From the IMG/VR virus record IMGVR_UViG_3300024514_000017, positions 1-31,479 of that record: DNA of 31,479 nt; one strand, 5' to 3'. The stretch comes from a virus. Below, piece by piece: positions 16,541 through 24,833 of the stretch. The notes beneath the pieces are model-generated. The model had not been told where the DNA came from and did not search any database. It was given only the letters and a program-made list of their open reading frames with translations. Position numbers and translations under genes: made by a program. Each line of letters opens with the position of its first letter. The first letter of the stretch is position 1.

Positions 16541-18975
16541 TATGCGCCGCCTCTTGGTCTTCCTGGAATTGGTATTCCTGTATTAGTGTATTCAACTTGA
16601 CTTTCTCTCGATCCTTTAGAAACAGAATCGATTGACTTCTTAGCAGTTTCTCCTGGACGTTGTGTTAATGATTTACCTTCGTCTGTGTTAGGCGGTAATA
16701 CATTTTCACCTTTATATCCAGTATGATAAACTCCAGTATTACCTGTCTTAGGATCTGTCCAAGTAAATCTGCCGCCGCTATTTCCTGCACTCTTTCTTGC
16801 AGATGCAAATGCCTGTGCAAACGTTTGTTGTTTTGGAGGTTCAGGTTTGTTTGTTGCTTGTTCTGCTACAGGAACTTCTTGTTTTTTAACATCTTGTTTA
16901 GTTTCAGCCGGTGCTTCTTTAACTGGTTCTTGTATTGGTCTGCGTATTGCTTTTAATGTTTGTGTAAATTTTCCGCCTTTAAAGACGTTTGTAACTTCTT
17001 GAACATTATACAACCCACTAAATCCTGCATTTTGAACACCAGACATAAAGTCCATGTTTCCGGTGATAGAATTATAATCCGATGGTGTTCTAAAATTAAC
17101 GATAACATCGACTTCGCCACTTTGATAATTCATTGCGCCACTGGATGTTTCATTAAAGTTTGCAGGAATGTCACTGAAATTTCCCATACCACTATCGGCA
17201 ATATAGTAAGGGTCTCCTAGTATTTCTATGTCTGCTGTCATTAAATCTGCTTGACTGTTTAGTAATGCTTCGTAAAAGTTTTTAGCAACTAAACTACGAT
17301 AGTCATCGTTTGGACCGCCACCAGCATTTTTATATCTTCTAAATGTTTCGCCTACAGGAACAACTGGAGCACCTTTTTCAACAGCATTTTTGTTTGCTTC
17401 GTCGTTGGTCGGTTGTCCTGCGGAACCTACGCCTTGGCCATTAATTTGCGGGTACACCGCGCCGGATAGTGCGTTTTTATCTGCATAAGCCGTTGTAAAC
17501 AATCCTGCTTTTAATTGAATATTAAAAGTAAGAATATCTACGTTTTTGCCAGTGTAAATGTAATTGTATTCTTTAACTGCATTCTTTTTTAATTCATCGT
17601 AACCCTGTGGCTGTGCGCCTGGAGGTTTAAATCTGTGCTCGTGTACAAGATATTCAACAATTTTAAAAACATAAAGTTTAGGAATCTTTGCCCTGTTATT
17701 GTTTCCAGGCTGTGGCTTTAAATTGAATACCTGTGTTTCAATTCTAAACCATTTTTTAAATCCCATTTTGTCTGAAGGCGCCGTTGTGTTTGTTTTACAA
17801 AATTCGCTCATCAACAATACTTCTGTAATAGCATTAACTATTGTTGTGCCTTGGCCAAATTTAAAAACTTTATCCTTAGGATCGTAGACGTTGTCTTTTC
17901 TAGAGTTAGGCTTGTCTGGGTCTTTTTGTATTTGATCTTTAGGTTTTAATTGACTGTCTCCGCCAGTGTCTAGGTCAAATCCCATTTTTGATTTACCTAT
18001 ATCGTTTAAAGATTCTGAATTCTGCACGAGCATTTTTACAGATCCTGCTGTGCCGCCCACAGAGTTACTACTTTTGTTTAATGTTAATTTTTCTTGAACT
18101 TTTTTATCTTTTGATTCCGACGATGGATTAACTGTTGCTGATTGTCCAGCATCATCTTGAATTTCTGTAGATGATATCTGTGCGCCGTCTTTAGGAAAGA
18201 TTATAACAATTTCGTCTGGAACATATTCTTCTTTGCCTGTTTCACTTCCTTGTTTGGCCATTTCTTTTGTACGCTCATTGGCCCATCTTTGCAGACTATT
18301 AGTACCCGACTGTAATATTTCCTGAACTGTTGTGCCGCTGATTTTTATATCTGATTTTAATGTGTTTACTTCGTCTGACAGTGCAGATTCGTTGTAAGGA
18401 ATGGCTGTGCATTTATATCGACAACCAGAGGCAGAAATATCCATTTCTATCTGTCCCCAAGTAAAAGGAATGTGTCGATTTAAAACGTCGTCTACAGGAA
18501 TAATATTTCCTGCGCTGTCATAGCCAATAAATTCTATGGTTAACAAAAAAGGCATTTCTGTATAGTTAACCATCATACCTTGATCCGATTGTGCGGCGGC
18601 GGCTAATTGTAATGTCTGTAAAAACATTCCTAAACTATAAGGTTCAAATATTTCAAAACTTATATTTGTAGAGTTTGTTCCTTTAGTTCTTTTATCGTAG
18701 GTTATTAAACTACCTATTTCAATGTTGTCAATATAAAAGTCGTATTTTCCTGTTGGGTTTGCCGCTGAAGTATATGCAGTCATAACTCTGTTGTCGGGTC
18801 TGCCTGCACCGCTACGTAAAATAATCTGTCCTAGTTGATTATTTTTATAACTTGTAGATGATTCTGGAAAATTTATTTGTTCACTAGTTAAAGCACTAAT
18901 TGTAAAAATGCTGTTATAGGAAGAAAATTTTTCCAGTACATTTCGTTTAATACCGATACTGTCTGTTAAAGGCAT
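16540..18975 (-). CDS. Baseplate hub protein, gp27-like candidate
   Basis: 811 residues, placed between gp53 and gp5, where a hub subunit that docks gp5 would be expected. The N-terminal 250 residues contain FEIFEPYSLGMFLQTLQLAA and MPFLLTIEFIGYDSAGNIIP, then a second beta domain. This is similar in style to gp27/VgrG-type hub folds of marine T4-like phages, but I cannot confirm homology by eye. Residues about 260-380 and 680-811 are K/E/Q/P-rich and probably disordered. The intervening part (about 380-675) is folded and rich in tyrosine. T4 gp27 is 391 residues, so this would be an enlarged version. It starts one base after gp53 ends, and its stop overlaps the gp5 start. Confidence 0.6.
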   Translation of the reverse strand: MPLTDSIGIKRNVLEKFSSYNSIFTISALTSEQINFPESSTSYKNNQLGQIILRSGAGRPDNRVMTAYTSAANPTGKYDFYIDNIEIGSLITYDKRTKGTNSTNISFEIFEPYSLGMFLQTLQLAAAAQSDQGMMVNYTEMPFLLTIEFIGYDSAGNIIPVDDVLNRHIPFTWGQIEMDISASGCRYKCTAIPYNESALSDEVNTLKSDIKISGTTVQEILQSGTNSLQRWANERTKEMAKQGSETGKEEYVPDEIVIIFPKDGAQISSTEIQDDAGQSATVNPSSESKDKKVQEKLTLNKSSNSVGGTAGSVKMLVQNSESLNDIGKSKMGFDLDTGGDSQLKPKDQIQKDPDKPNSRKDNVYDPKDKVFKFGQGTTIVNAITEVLLMSEFCKTNTTAPSDKMGFKKWFRIETQVFNLKPQPGNNNRAKIPKLYVFKIVEYLVHEHRFKPPGAQPQGYDELKKNAVKEYNYIYTGKNVDILTFNIQLKAGLFTTAYADKNALSGAVYPQINGQGVGSAGQPTNDEANKNAVEKGAPVVPVGETFRRYKNAGGGPNDDYRSLVAKNFYEALLNSQADLMTADIEILGDPYYIADSGMGNFSDIPANFNETSSGAMNYQSGEVDVIVNFRTPSDYNSITGNMDFMSGVQNAGFSGLYNVQEVTNVFKGGKFTQTLKAIRRPIQEPVKEAPAETKQDVKKQEVPVAEQATNKPEPPKQQTFAQAFASARKSAGNSGGRFTWTDPKTGNTGVYHTGYKGENVLPPNTDEGKSLTQRPGETAKKSIDSVSKGSRESQVEYTNTGIPIPGRPRGGA

Positions 18976-18976
18976 A

Positions 18977-19276
18977 TTATAATCCTAACACATCGAATAA
19001 ACTAGATTTTTTAGGAATGTAAATTTTTACTCCAGATCTAAAATCAAAAATTGGATCTTTTATAGTGTCCATATTACGTTGCATGAACACCCACCATAAT
19101 TTAGTAGAGCCATACAAGTCATATGCTAATAAATCAGGTCTGTGATTGTACTGCGGTTCAATTGTATAAACCCAATCGTCTGGCTCTGCACTAACTGGGC
19201 GCACATTGATAGGTGCAAGAAATCCTGGAAGTTCTTGTGTTTTAAACCACGGGCTTTTATTGTTATACGTTACCAT
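18977..19276 (-). CDS. 53: Baseplate wedge protein gp53
   Basis: Small wedge component that helps join wedges into the ring. The 99 residues carry the gp53 core: a PWF start, PDLLAYDLYGSTKLWWVFMQ, NMDTIKDPIFDFRSGVKIYI and a C-terminal PKKSSLFDVLG. The Y-G-S/T-LWW pattern followed by a 'GxxIxIP' strand is a LysM-like signature of this family. T4 gp53 is longer (about 196), so this is a compact form, common in marine relatives. The start overlaps the upstream stop by one base (TAATG), indicating translational coupling within the baseplate operon. Confidence 0.87.
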   Translation of the reverse strand: MVTYNNKSPWFKTQELPGFLAPINVRPVSAEPDDWVYTIEPQYNHRPDLLAYDLYGSTKLWWVFMQRNMDTIKDPIFDFRSGVKIYIPKKSSLFDVLGL

Positions 19277-20163
19277 TAAATGAATCCTGATTTATTGTTA
19301 CCTGAACCAAGTACATAGTCTCCTTTGATAAACTTATCAAGGCTAAAGTTTCTAACTTGTTCTCTACTGTACAATGGCTGTACTGTAACTGTAATTGTAC
19401 TTTTAACTGGTGCCCACGCGACACCTTGTCCTACGCTGGATCCTGGAATGTTAATTCCAACTAAAGATGCTGCCTTTGATACTACACCTGCACTAGGTGC
19501 GCCGGCAGATAGTCCTGTAGAAATATAATCACAATCATTAGGTAATTCTATTGAAAAGTTTGTAACTACCACAGGCACATCTTTGAATACATAATCTCCG
19601 TATCCGTTAAGTTTTAATACTGGAGGAGGTGCTCCTGCATTTGTGTCAGAACCGAATGCCATCTTTGTTACTGATTTTAGATAATGTACTGCGGCAATCC
19701 AGTATGCGGCTTCCACAGCATCTTCGCAGAAAAACTGTCCTGTAATTGTCATTGCATCAACTTTGCTGTTTTCATAAGACAAGAAAGGATAATTATTGTG
19801 TACAGGTGTCATTGGCTGGTAGTTTGCCGTATGTTGCATCTGTATTGAGGGCGTAAAAGGAAACACCATACCATTGGTTTCTATCAACGGACGCATAATA
19901 GAACTAGATTTATATGCTGGGTTAGTTGGGAGGCTTAAACGCACTCTCCAATCTCTACTTGCAGATGAACTAAAAATTGCAGATGCTGGATTACTTTTTG
20001 CGCCTGTTTCTCCGCCCGGGAGTAAATTAACGCTACGTAATGCCGCGCCAAACCCTTCCGTTTTTAATGTGTTTACCGTATTCCCGATAGTACCCAATGT
20101 ACCGGCTACAGAGCCAGCAATAGATCTAGCACCGCTAACAAAATTGTTTAAGTCTAATGGCAT
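19276..20163 (-). CDS. Tail-tube/baseplate cap protein (gp48-like candidate)
   Basis: First gene of the minus-strand baseplate block. The N-terminal 60 residues are low complexity with a glycine/alanine/serine-rich helix. The core has WRVRLSLP (about residue 72), then VFPFTPSIQMQHTANYQP, a HNNYPFLSYENSKVDAMTI strand and a helix containing AAYWIAAVHYLKSVTKMAFG. This arrangement is what I know from marine T4-like proteins annotated as gp48, which sits on the hub and starts tail-tube polymerisation. gp54 is the alternative. Length (295) compares with 364 for T4 gp48 and 320 for gp54. Expression probably comes from the late-type box at 20186-20193. Confidence 0.55.
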   Translation of the reverse strand: MPLDLNNFVSGARSIAGSVAGTLGTIGNTVNTLKTEGFGAALRSVNLLPGGETGAKSNPASAIFSSSASRDWRVRLSLPTNPAYKSSSIMRPLIETNGMVFPFTPSIQMQHTANYQPMTPVHNNYPFLSYENSKVDAMTITGQFFCEDAVEAAYWIAAVHYLKSVTKMAFGSDTNAGAPPPVLKLNGYGDYVFKDVPVVVTNFSIELPNDCDYISTGLSAGAPSAGVVSKAASLVGINIPGSSVGQGVAWAPVKSTITVTVQPLYSREQVRNFSLDKFIKGDYVLGSGNNKSGFI

Positions 20164-20185
20164 TTTTGGTTATCCTTGTTAAACA

Positions 20186-20193
20186 TATTTATT
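20186..20193 (-). promoter_or_regulatory. Candidate late promoter for the baseplate operon
   Basis: The minus strand reads AATAAATA, 7 of 8 matches to the T4 late box, 22 bases upstream of the gp48-like start. The leader contains AAGGAT as ribosome site. It overlaps by two bases the -35 element of the rightward gp55 promoter, so early and late transcription would compete in this interval. Confidence 0.5.
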
Positions 20194-20220
20194 GACTTTA
20201 TTAAGTGCATAGTTTATAAT
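20192..20220 (+). promoter_or_regulatory. Sigma70-type early promoter of gp55
   Basis: TTGACT (20192-20197) and TATAAT (20215-20220) are separated by exactly 17 bases: a -35 with one mismatch and a perfect -10. The start site would lie near 20227, with a GAGGAG ribosome site at 20228-20233. Host polymerase should therefore transcribe the late sigma gene early in infection. Confidence 0.8.
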
Positions 20221-20244
20221 TTATAGTGAGGAGTCATAATTATA

Positions 20245-21075
20245 ATGAAAAAAGTTAACTACCTGAATAACAAAGATTTGTTATCCGAGATACACAAAAG
20301 TAAGAACTCTTACTGTAGTTTTGTTAAGCCAGAGTACCATCAATACGACTTAATACTACCAAGTTTAGAAAAAATTAACATTAGAACCATCGCAGAAGCC
20401 AAAAGAGTTAAGGCTAAACGACAGCAACAACAAGCATTTGAAGCGGCTAAAGCCGTAAACCCCAAAGTTAAAGTAGCCGAGTTTGAAGTAGATTATAAGA
20501 AAATTGAAAAAACTGATTTAGTTTTTAGAATTATGACTTACGATCACATTCCGCTAGAACCTGGGCGTAAACGTACACCAAAAAGTCAGGCGGATCATAG
20601 AGAGAAAGTAAATTTTCCAGCGTTCCAGCACTGGAAATTTGACGACAATGACGAACTAATATGTGTAGGTAAAAGCCACTGGAAGGGCGGAATGATTAAG
20701 GGCAAGTTCAGTAAAGATCATGGTCAAATTACAGACACACTAGCCCGTATGTATATCAAACTCTGCGAACGATATGCTACCAGAGGTAACGTTAGAGGTT
20801 ATACTTACAATGACGAAATGAAGGGTCAAGCAATCCTTCAACTTACACAAATAGGATTACAATTTGATGAAAGCAAAAGTGATAACCCTTTCGCATATTT
20901 TACCGCGGCAGTCACGAATTCGTTTGTCCGTGTCATTAATATCGAAAAGAAAATGCAAAACATCCGAGACGATATCTTGCAAGAAAATGGTATGAACCCA
21001 AGTTACACCCGTATGATTAATCAAGAATACGATAACGCAATGAAACGAGAGAATACACCGGCCGCAGAAGATTGA
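20245..21075 (+). CDS. 55: Late transcription sigma factor gp55
   Basis: Phage sigma that directs host RNA polymerase to TATAAATA late promoters, together with the sliding clamp in T4. The start VNYLNNKDLLSEI matches the T4 gp55 N-terminus (YVNNKELLQAI). Residues about 175-240 hold the sigma region 2-like core: RGYTYNDEMKGQAILQL, FDESKSDNPFAYFTAA and NSFVRVINIEKK. Between them lies an insertion of roughly 100 residues, rich in lysine/glutamine then aromatic, so the protein is 276 rather than 185 residues. Marine relatives share the same HGQITDTLARMY and NIRDDILQENGMNPSYTR segments. The ribosome site GAGGAG is 11 bases upstream. Its stop overlaps the -35 of the next promoter. Confidence 0.92.
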   Translation: MKKVNYLNNKDLLSEIHKSKNSYCSFVKPEYHQYDLILPSLEKINIRTIAEAKRVKAKRQQQQAFEAAKAVNPKVKVAEFEVDYKKIEKTDLVFRIMTYDHIPLEPGRKRTPKSQADHREKVNFPAFQHWKFDDNDELICVGKSHWKGGMIKGKFSKDHGQITDTLARMYIKLCERYATRGNVRGYTYNDEMKGQAILQLTQIGLQFDESKSDNPFAYFTAAVTNSFVRVINIEKKMQNIRDDILQENGMNPSYTRMINQEYDNAMKRENTPAAED

Positions 21076-21101
21076 CACGGCTGTTGTATTTTTGCTATAA
21101 T
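21072..21101 (+). promoter_or_regulatory. Consensus sigma70 promoter for gp47-gp46
   Basis: TTGACA (21072-21077) and TATAAT (21096-21101) are both perfect matches, with an 18-base spacer ending in TGC, which adds an extended -10. The -35 overlaps the gp55 stop codon. The start site would be near 21108, giving a leader of only about 11 bases with AAGGA (21109-21113). Confidence 0.85.
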
Positions 21102-21118
21102 AACCAAAAAGGATTATA

Positions 21119-22123
21119 ATGTTTAAAAAAGTTGCGTGTTTTACAGACATACACTTTGGATTAAAATCGAACTCTAGTACACATAATCAGGACTGCGAAG
21201 AATTCGTAGATTGGTTTATTGCTGAGGCTAAAAAGGAAGGATGTGATACTGGCATCTTCCTAGGCGATTGGCATCACAATCGAAACAGTCTTAATATGTT
21301 GACTATGCACAGTTCAATCCGCTGTTTAGAAAAACTGGGCAAGGCATTTGATCAGTTTTACTTCTTTCCAGGCAATCACGACTTATACTATAAGGATAAG
21401 CGTGATGTACACTCAGTTGACTGGGGCAGACATATTCCAGGAGTAACTGTTATCAGCGAAATTACTACCATAGATGATGTTACACTAGTTCCTTGGTTAG
21501 TAGGCGATGAGTGGAAAAAGATGGAAAAGTTAAAAAGTCGTTATGTGTTTGGACACTTTGAACTTCCGTTGTTTATGATGAACGCAATGGTGCAGATGCC
21601 GGACCACGGTGAGTTACAGGCCAGCAACTTTAAGAACCCTGAATATGTATTCAGCGGGCACTTTCATAAACGCCAAGCAAAAGAAAATATTGTTTACATT
21701 GGTAATGCGTTTCCGCACAACTATGCAGATGCTTGGGACGACGACAGAGGCATGATGATTTTAGAACACGGAAAGAAGCCTGTGTATAAAGTTTGGAACG
21801 ATGCTCCTAAGTTTAAGACTGTAAAACTGAGTCAACTTATTGACGAATCCGAAACACTAATTCTTCCTAAAACATATCTACGTGTAGGTATTGATATTGA
21901 TATTAGTTTCGAAGAAGCCAGTTTTATTAAAGAAACATTTATGGCTCAGGAAAATATCAGAGAACTTACATTAATTCCTGAGAAGAAAGACGTAGAAATT
22001 AACACTAACCTTGATGTCCAACAGTTTGAAAGTGTAGATCAAATTGTTAGTAATCAAATTGCCAGCATACAAAGCGACACATACGATCCTAAAGTATTAC
22101 TCGCGATTTATAATAACCTATGA
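21119..22123 (+). CDS. 47: Recombination nuclease subunit gp47 (Mre11/SbcD-like)
   Basis: Metallophosphoesterase half of the gp46/47 complex, which resects DNA ends for recombination-dependent replication and host DNA breakdown. All phosphodiesterase motifs are present: D10-x-H12, G49-D50-xx-H53, G85-N-H-D88, G145-H146 and G180-H-F-H183. The 334-residue length fits T4 gp47 (339). The C-terminal third is the capping and partner-binding part. It is followed by gp46 with a 4-base ATGA overlap, so the two subunits are translationally coupled. Transcription is expected from the consensus promoter just upstream. Confidence 0.95.
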   Translation: MFKKVACFTDIHFGLKSNSSTHNQDCEEFVDWFIAEAKKEGCDTGIFLGDWHHNRNSLNMLTMHSSIRCLEKLGKAFDQFYFFPGNHDLYYKDKRDVHSVDWGRHIPGVTVISEITTIDDVTLVPWLVGDEWKKMEKLKSRYVFGHFELPLFMMNAMVQMPDHGELQASNFKNPEYVFSGHFHKRQAKENIVYIGNAFPHNYADAWDDDRGMMILEHGKKPVYKVWNDAPKFKTVKLSQLIDESETLILPKTYLRVGIDIDISFEEASFIKETFMAQENIRELTLIPEKKDVEINTNLDVQQFESVDQIVSNQIASIQSDTYDPKVLLAIYNNL

Positions 22124-23901
22124 TTAGAATAAAAGACTTAACAGTTAAAAATTTCATGAGTGTAGGTAATGCTACACAGGCAGTAGATTTTGGTAAAGAA
22201 CAACTTACCCTCGTCTTAGGCGAGAACTTGGACCAAGGAGGTGACGATTCCGGCTCTCGAAACGGCACGGGTAAGACCACTATCGTAAATGCACTAAGTT
22301 ATGGGCTTTACGGACAGGCGTTGACTAACATTAAGAAGGATAATCTTATTAACAAGATTAATTCTAAGAATATGTTAGTTACTGTTGAGTTTGAAAAAGA
22401 CGGACGTTTATACAGAATCGAACGTGGGCGCAAACCTAACATATTAAAATTCTATGTCGACGAGCAAGAACAAGAAAATGCAGATGTAGATGACGAAGGT
22501 CAAGGCGATAGTCGAGAAACACAGAAAGATATTGATGAATTACTAGGCATGAGTCATGATATGTTCAAGCACATTGTTGCATTGAACACTTATACTGAGC
22601 CATTTCTTAGTATGCGGGCCAACGACCAGCGTGTAATTATTGAACAATTACTAGGTATTACACTTTTAAGTGAAAAAGCAGAAACTCTCAAAGAGCAAGT
22701 ACGTATTACTAAAGAAGAAATTACACAGGAAAGTGCTAGAATTGATGCTGTAAAGAAAAGCAATGATAAAATTCAAGAAAGCATCGACAGTTTAAAATTA
22801 AAACAAGCGGCTTGGCAACGTAGTAAAGATGCAGACATTAGTAAAATACAAAAAGCCATAGATGAGCTGGCTGGCGTGGATATTGATGCAGAAATTGCAC
22901 AGCATGAAAAGTTAAAAGTATATGACGAACAAGCGGCTAGAATTAAAAGTCTTAACAAAGAAAAGGCTACCTTAGAAACTGCTGTGATGCAGGCTGATAA
23001 AACTGTACGAAAGTATCAGAAAGAAGTAGAACGACTAGAACACAAGACTTGTCCTGCGTGTGAACAAGAACTGCACGATCATAAACATGAAGAAATGATT
23101 AAAGCGGCAGAGAAAAATCTCGCTGATGCAGATACATACTTGTCCAAGGTAGCGGGAGATCTCGAGTTGATTATAAAGGAACTTGAGTCTATTGGAGACA
23201 TCAACGGTCGTCCACAGACTTTCTATGACACACTAAACGAAGCCTATAATCATAGGTCTAATTTAGATAGCCTTGCTGTACAATTAAAAAATAAACAAGA
23301 AGAACGCGATACTTACCAAGAGCAGATTACTGAATTAGAGAATACTGCACTTCAAGAAGTAGCGTGGGACTCTGTTAACAGTTTAAATCTAATGAAAGAG
23401 CATCAAGAGTTTTTATTAAAACTGTTAACTTCAAAAGATTCGTTTATTCGTAAGAAGATTATAGATCAAAATCTTGCTTACTTGAATAACCGTCTGACTT
23501 ATTACCTTGATAAGGTGGGTCTACCTCACACCGTTGTATTCCAAAATGACCTAACGGTAGAAATAACCCAACTCGGGCAGGACTTAGATTTTGATAACCT
23601 GTCACGAGGAGAAAGGAATCGCTTAATCTTAGGATTGTCGTGGGCGTTCCGCGATGTCTGGGAATCATTATACCAGAACATTAATCTCTTATTCATAGAT
23701 GAACTTATCGATAGCGGTATGGACGCCAATGGCGTTGAAAACTCTCTGGGTGTTTTGAAGAAAATGGGCAGAGAACGTAATAAGAACATCTATCTAATTT
23801 CTCATAGGGATGAATTAGTGGGTCGAGTGAACAACGTGCTCAAGGTAATAAAAGAAAACGGGTTCACAAGTTATGCTAACGACATAGAAGTTTATGACTG
23901 A
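22120..23901 (+). CDS. 46: Recombination nuclease ATPase subunit gp46 (Rad50/SbcC-like)
   Basis: SMC-like ATPase partner of gp47. Walker A is GSRNGTGKTT at residues 45-54, preceded by the GENLD-plus-insert typical of T4 gp46. A long helical coiled-coil region (about 190-440) is interrupted by a zinc hook CPAC (C311, C314). The ABC signature LSRGERNR starts at 494 and Walker B LLFIDELID covers 523-531, followed by an ISHRDEL switch-histidine motif. The 593-residue length fits the family (T4: 560). The coiled coils are short compared with cellular Rad50, as usual in phages. The start is set by overlap with the gp47 stop; the 3' end overlaps the next gene by 8 bases. Confidence 0.96.
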   Translation: MIRIKDLTVKNFMSVGNATQAVDFGKEQLTLVLGENLDQGGDDSGSRNGTGKTTIVNALSYGLYGQALTNIKKDNLINKINSKNMLVTVEFEKDGRLYRIERGRKPNILKFYVDEQEQENADVDDEGQGDSRETQKDIDELLGMSHDMFKHIVALNTYTEPFLSMRANDQRVIIEQLLGITLLSEKAETLKEQVRITKEEITQESARIDAVKKSNDKIQESIDSLKLKQAAWQRSKDADISKIQKAIDELAGVDIDAEIAQHEKLKVYDEQAARIKSLNKEKATLETAVMQADKTVRKYQKEVERLEHKTCPACEQELHDHKHEEMIKAAEKNLADADTYLSKVAGDLELIIKELESIGDINGRPQTFYDTLNEAYNHRSNLDSLAVQLKNKQEERDTYQEQITELENTALQEVAWDSVNSLNLMKEHQEFLLKLLTSKDSFIRKKIIDQNLAYLNNRLTYYLDKVGLPHTVVFQNDLTVEITQLGQDLDFDNLSRGERNRLILGLSWAFRDVWESLYQNINLLFIDELIDSGMDANGVENSLGVLKKMGRERNKNIYLISHRDELVGRVNNVLKVIKENGFTSYANDIEVYD

Positions 23902-24121
23902 CGACATCAAAGACGACACTCACGACCAGTTAGTTAAAGCGTTTATCGAATATTCACGCTGGAACGAACGATTTGAACGTTATGGATACTTTGCATCCAG
24001 TCAACAGGCTCGCGAATATCTGCGAGACATACGCGATTTATGCACAAAAAGGCGAATGGAAATACAGGCACAGCGGCGATTAAACAAAAAGGCCAAAACG
24101 ACACAAGATGATTCAGAGTAA
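23894..24121 (+). CDS. Small charged helical phage protein, unknown function
   Basis: 75 residues. It is very acidic at the N-terminus (MTDDIKDDTHDQ), then becomes a basic helix (REYLRDIRDLCTKRRMEIQAQRRLNKK). The pattern 'x-A-REYLRDIRDLxxxRRMEIQ' resembles small proteins of unknown function found in many tailed phages with a 'ARKALxxIRKLxKxRRxEIQ' core. The basic helix could contact nucleic acid or a protein partner, but nothing proves this. It overlaps the gp46 end by 8 bases, so it is translated as part of the gp47-gp46 unit and is probably expressed early with it. Confidence 0.75.
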   Translation: MTDDIKDDTHDQLVKAFIEYSRWNERFERYGYFASSQQAREYLRDIRDLCTKRRMEIQAQRRLNKKAKTTQDDSE

Positions 24122-24130
24122 CTGGTATAT

Positions 24131-24580
24131 ATGTGCATGTCGTGGCACTATCAAAATGTATTAGTTGAAGAAATACCCGAAGGCGTTATAGGCTTTGTTT
24201 ATCTCATCACTAACAACCAATCTGGACAGAAATATATAGGCAAAAAACTAGCACAGTTTAAGCGTACAAAACCACCACTCAAAGGCAAAAAACTCAAAAG
24301 ACGTAGCACAGTAGAAAGCGATTGGCGCGAATATTGGGGCTCATCTGAGAGATTACAAGCAGACGTCCACGCACTAGGTCCAGAAAAATTCACAAGAGAA
24401 ATACTTTATTTTTGCAAATCCAAGGCAGAAATGTCTTATCTAGAGGCAAGAGAGCAGTTCGAACGTAGGGTTTTAGAAACTGACGACTACTATAACGGTA
24501 TTATTAATGTTAGAGTAGGCGGATCAAATATACTAAGACAGCGTTTATTAGAACAAGCACAGGCAAAATCAAACGGTTAA
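24131..24580 (+). CDS. GIY-YIG nuclease-like protein (Seg-like)
   Basis: 149 residues. GFVYLI (21-26) and KYIGKK (34-39) are the two signature strands of the GIY-YIG fold. They are followed by a basic segment (KRTKPPLKGKKLKRR), a DWREYWGSS motif and a helix with AREQFERRVL, which may supply the catalytic arginine/glutamate. This fits the stand-alone GIY-YIG-type phage proteins related to Seg homing endonucleases, though no separate DNA-binding domain follows. It could be a homing enzyme or a housekeeping phage nuclease. An alternative start at 24137 (MSWHYQ) is equally possible; no clear ribosome site is seen for either. It is the last gene of the rightward block and is followed at once by the structured non-coding gap. 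Confidence 0.75.
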   Translation: MCMSWHYQNVLVEEIPEGVIGFVYLITNNQSGQKYIGKKLAQFKRTKPPLKGKKLKRRSTVESDWREYWGSSERLQADVHALGPEKFTREILYFCKSKAEMSYLEAREQFERRVLETDDYYNGIINVRVGGSNILRQRLLEQAQAKSNG

Positions 24581-24585
24581 TGGCT

Positions 24586-24717
24586 AGCGCAGGCTAAATT
24601 CGTGCGCTCTATACCTGGACCTCGGGTCGCAGGGACGGAATTCTCTTGCCGTTAAGAGTACTCAGCAACTATCCTTAACAGGACGAGGATCGCAAATTGC
24701 CGCGGTTTTGCTGTTTT
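24586..24717 (+). ncRNA. Candidate structured RNA downstream of the GIY-YIG gene
   Basis: A locally GC-rich stretch with successive hairpins: AGCGCA/TGCGCT (24586-24591 with 24603-24608); CCTGGACC/GGTC-G-CAGG with a TCG loop and one bulged G (24614-24633); CTCTT/AAGAG (24643-24647 with 24654-24658) or, as an alternative, GTTAAG/CTTAAC (24651-24656 with 24674-24679); and GCAAA/TTTGC (24692-24696 with 24707-24711) followed by TGTTTT. It contains no plausible open frame. It could be a 3' UTR structure, a small RNA or a degraded intron relic. It matches no RNA family I can recognise; the group I intron core motifs were not found. Confidence 0.4.
24692..24717 (+). terminator. Possible weak rightward terminator
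   Basis: GCAAA and TTTGC form a short stem with a 10-base loop followed by TGTTTT. The stem is only 5 pairs and the T-run is broken, so it is a weak candidate for ending transcription from the gp47-gp46 block. Confidence 0.3.
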
Positions 24718-24833
24718 AAGAAGAAAAGGCTCAAGGAGAGGAGAAAAACCTCACGTAAGCAAGTATGATAGCGTATATTTGTTTACCGCCGTTGTGATAA
24801 GACGGAGCTCGTGGTACCGGACAACCGCCACTG

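Noticed and set aside
24586-24717. Group I intron near the GIY-YIG gene
   Set aside because: The P-Q-R-S core motifs were not found, and neither flanking gene looks interrupted.
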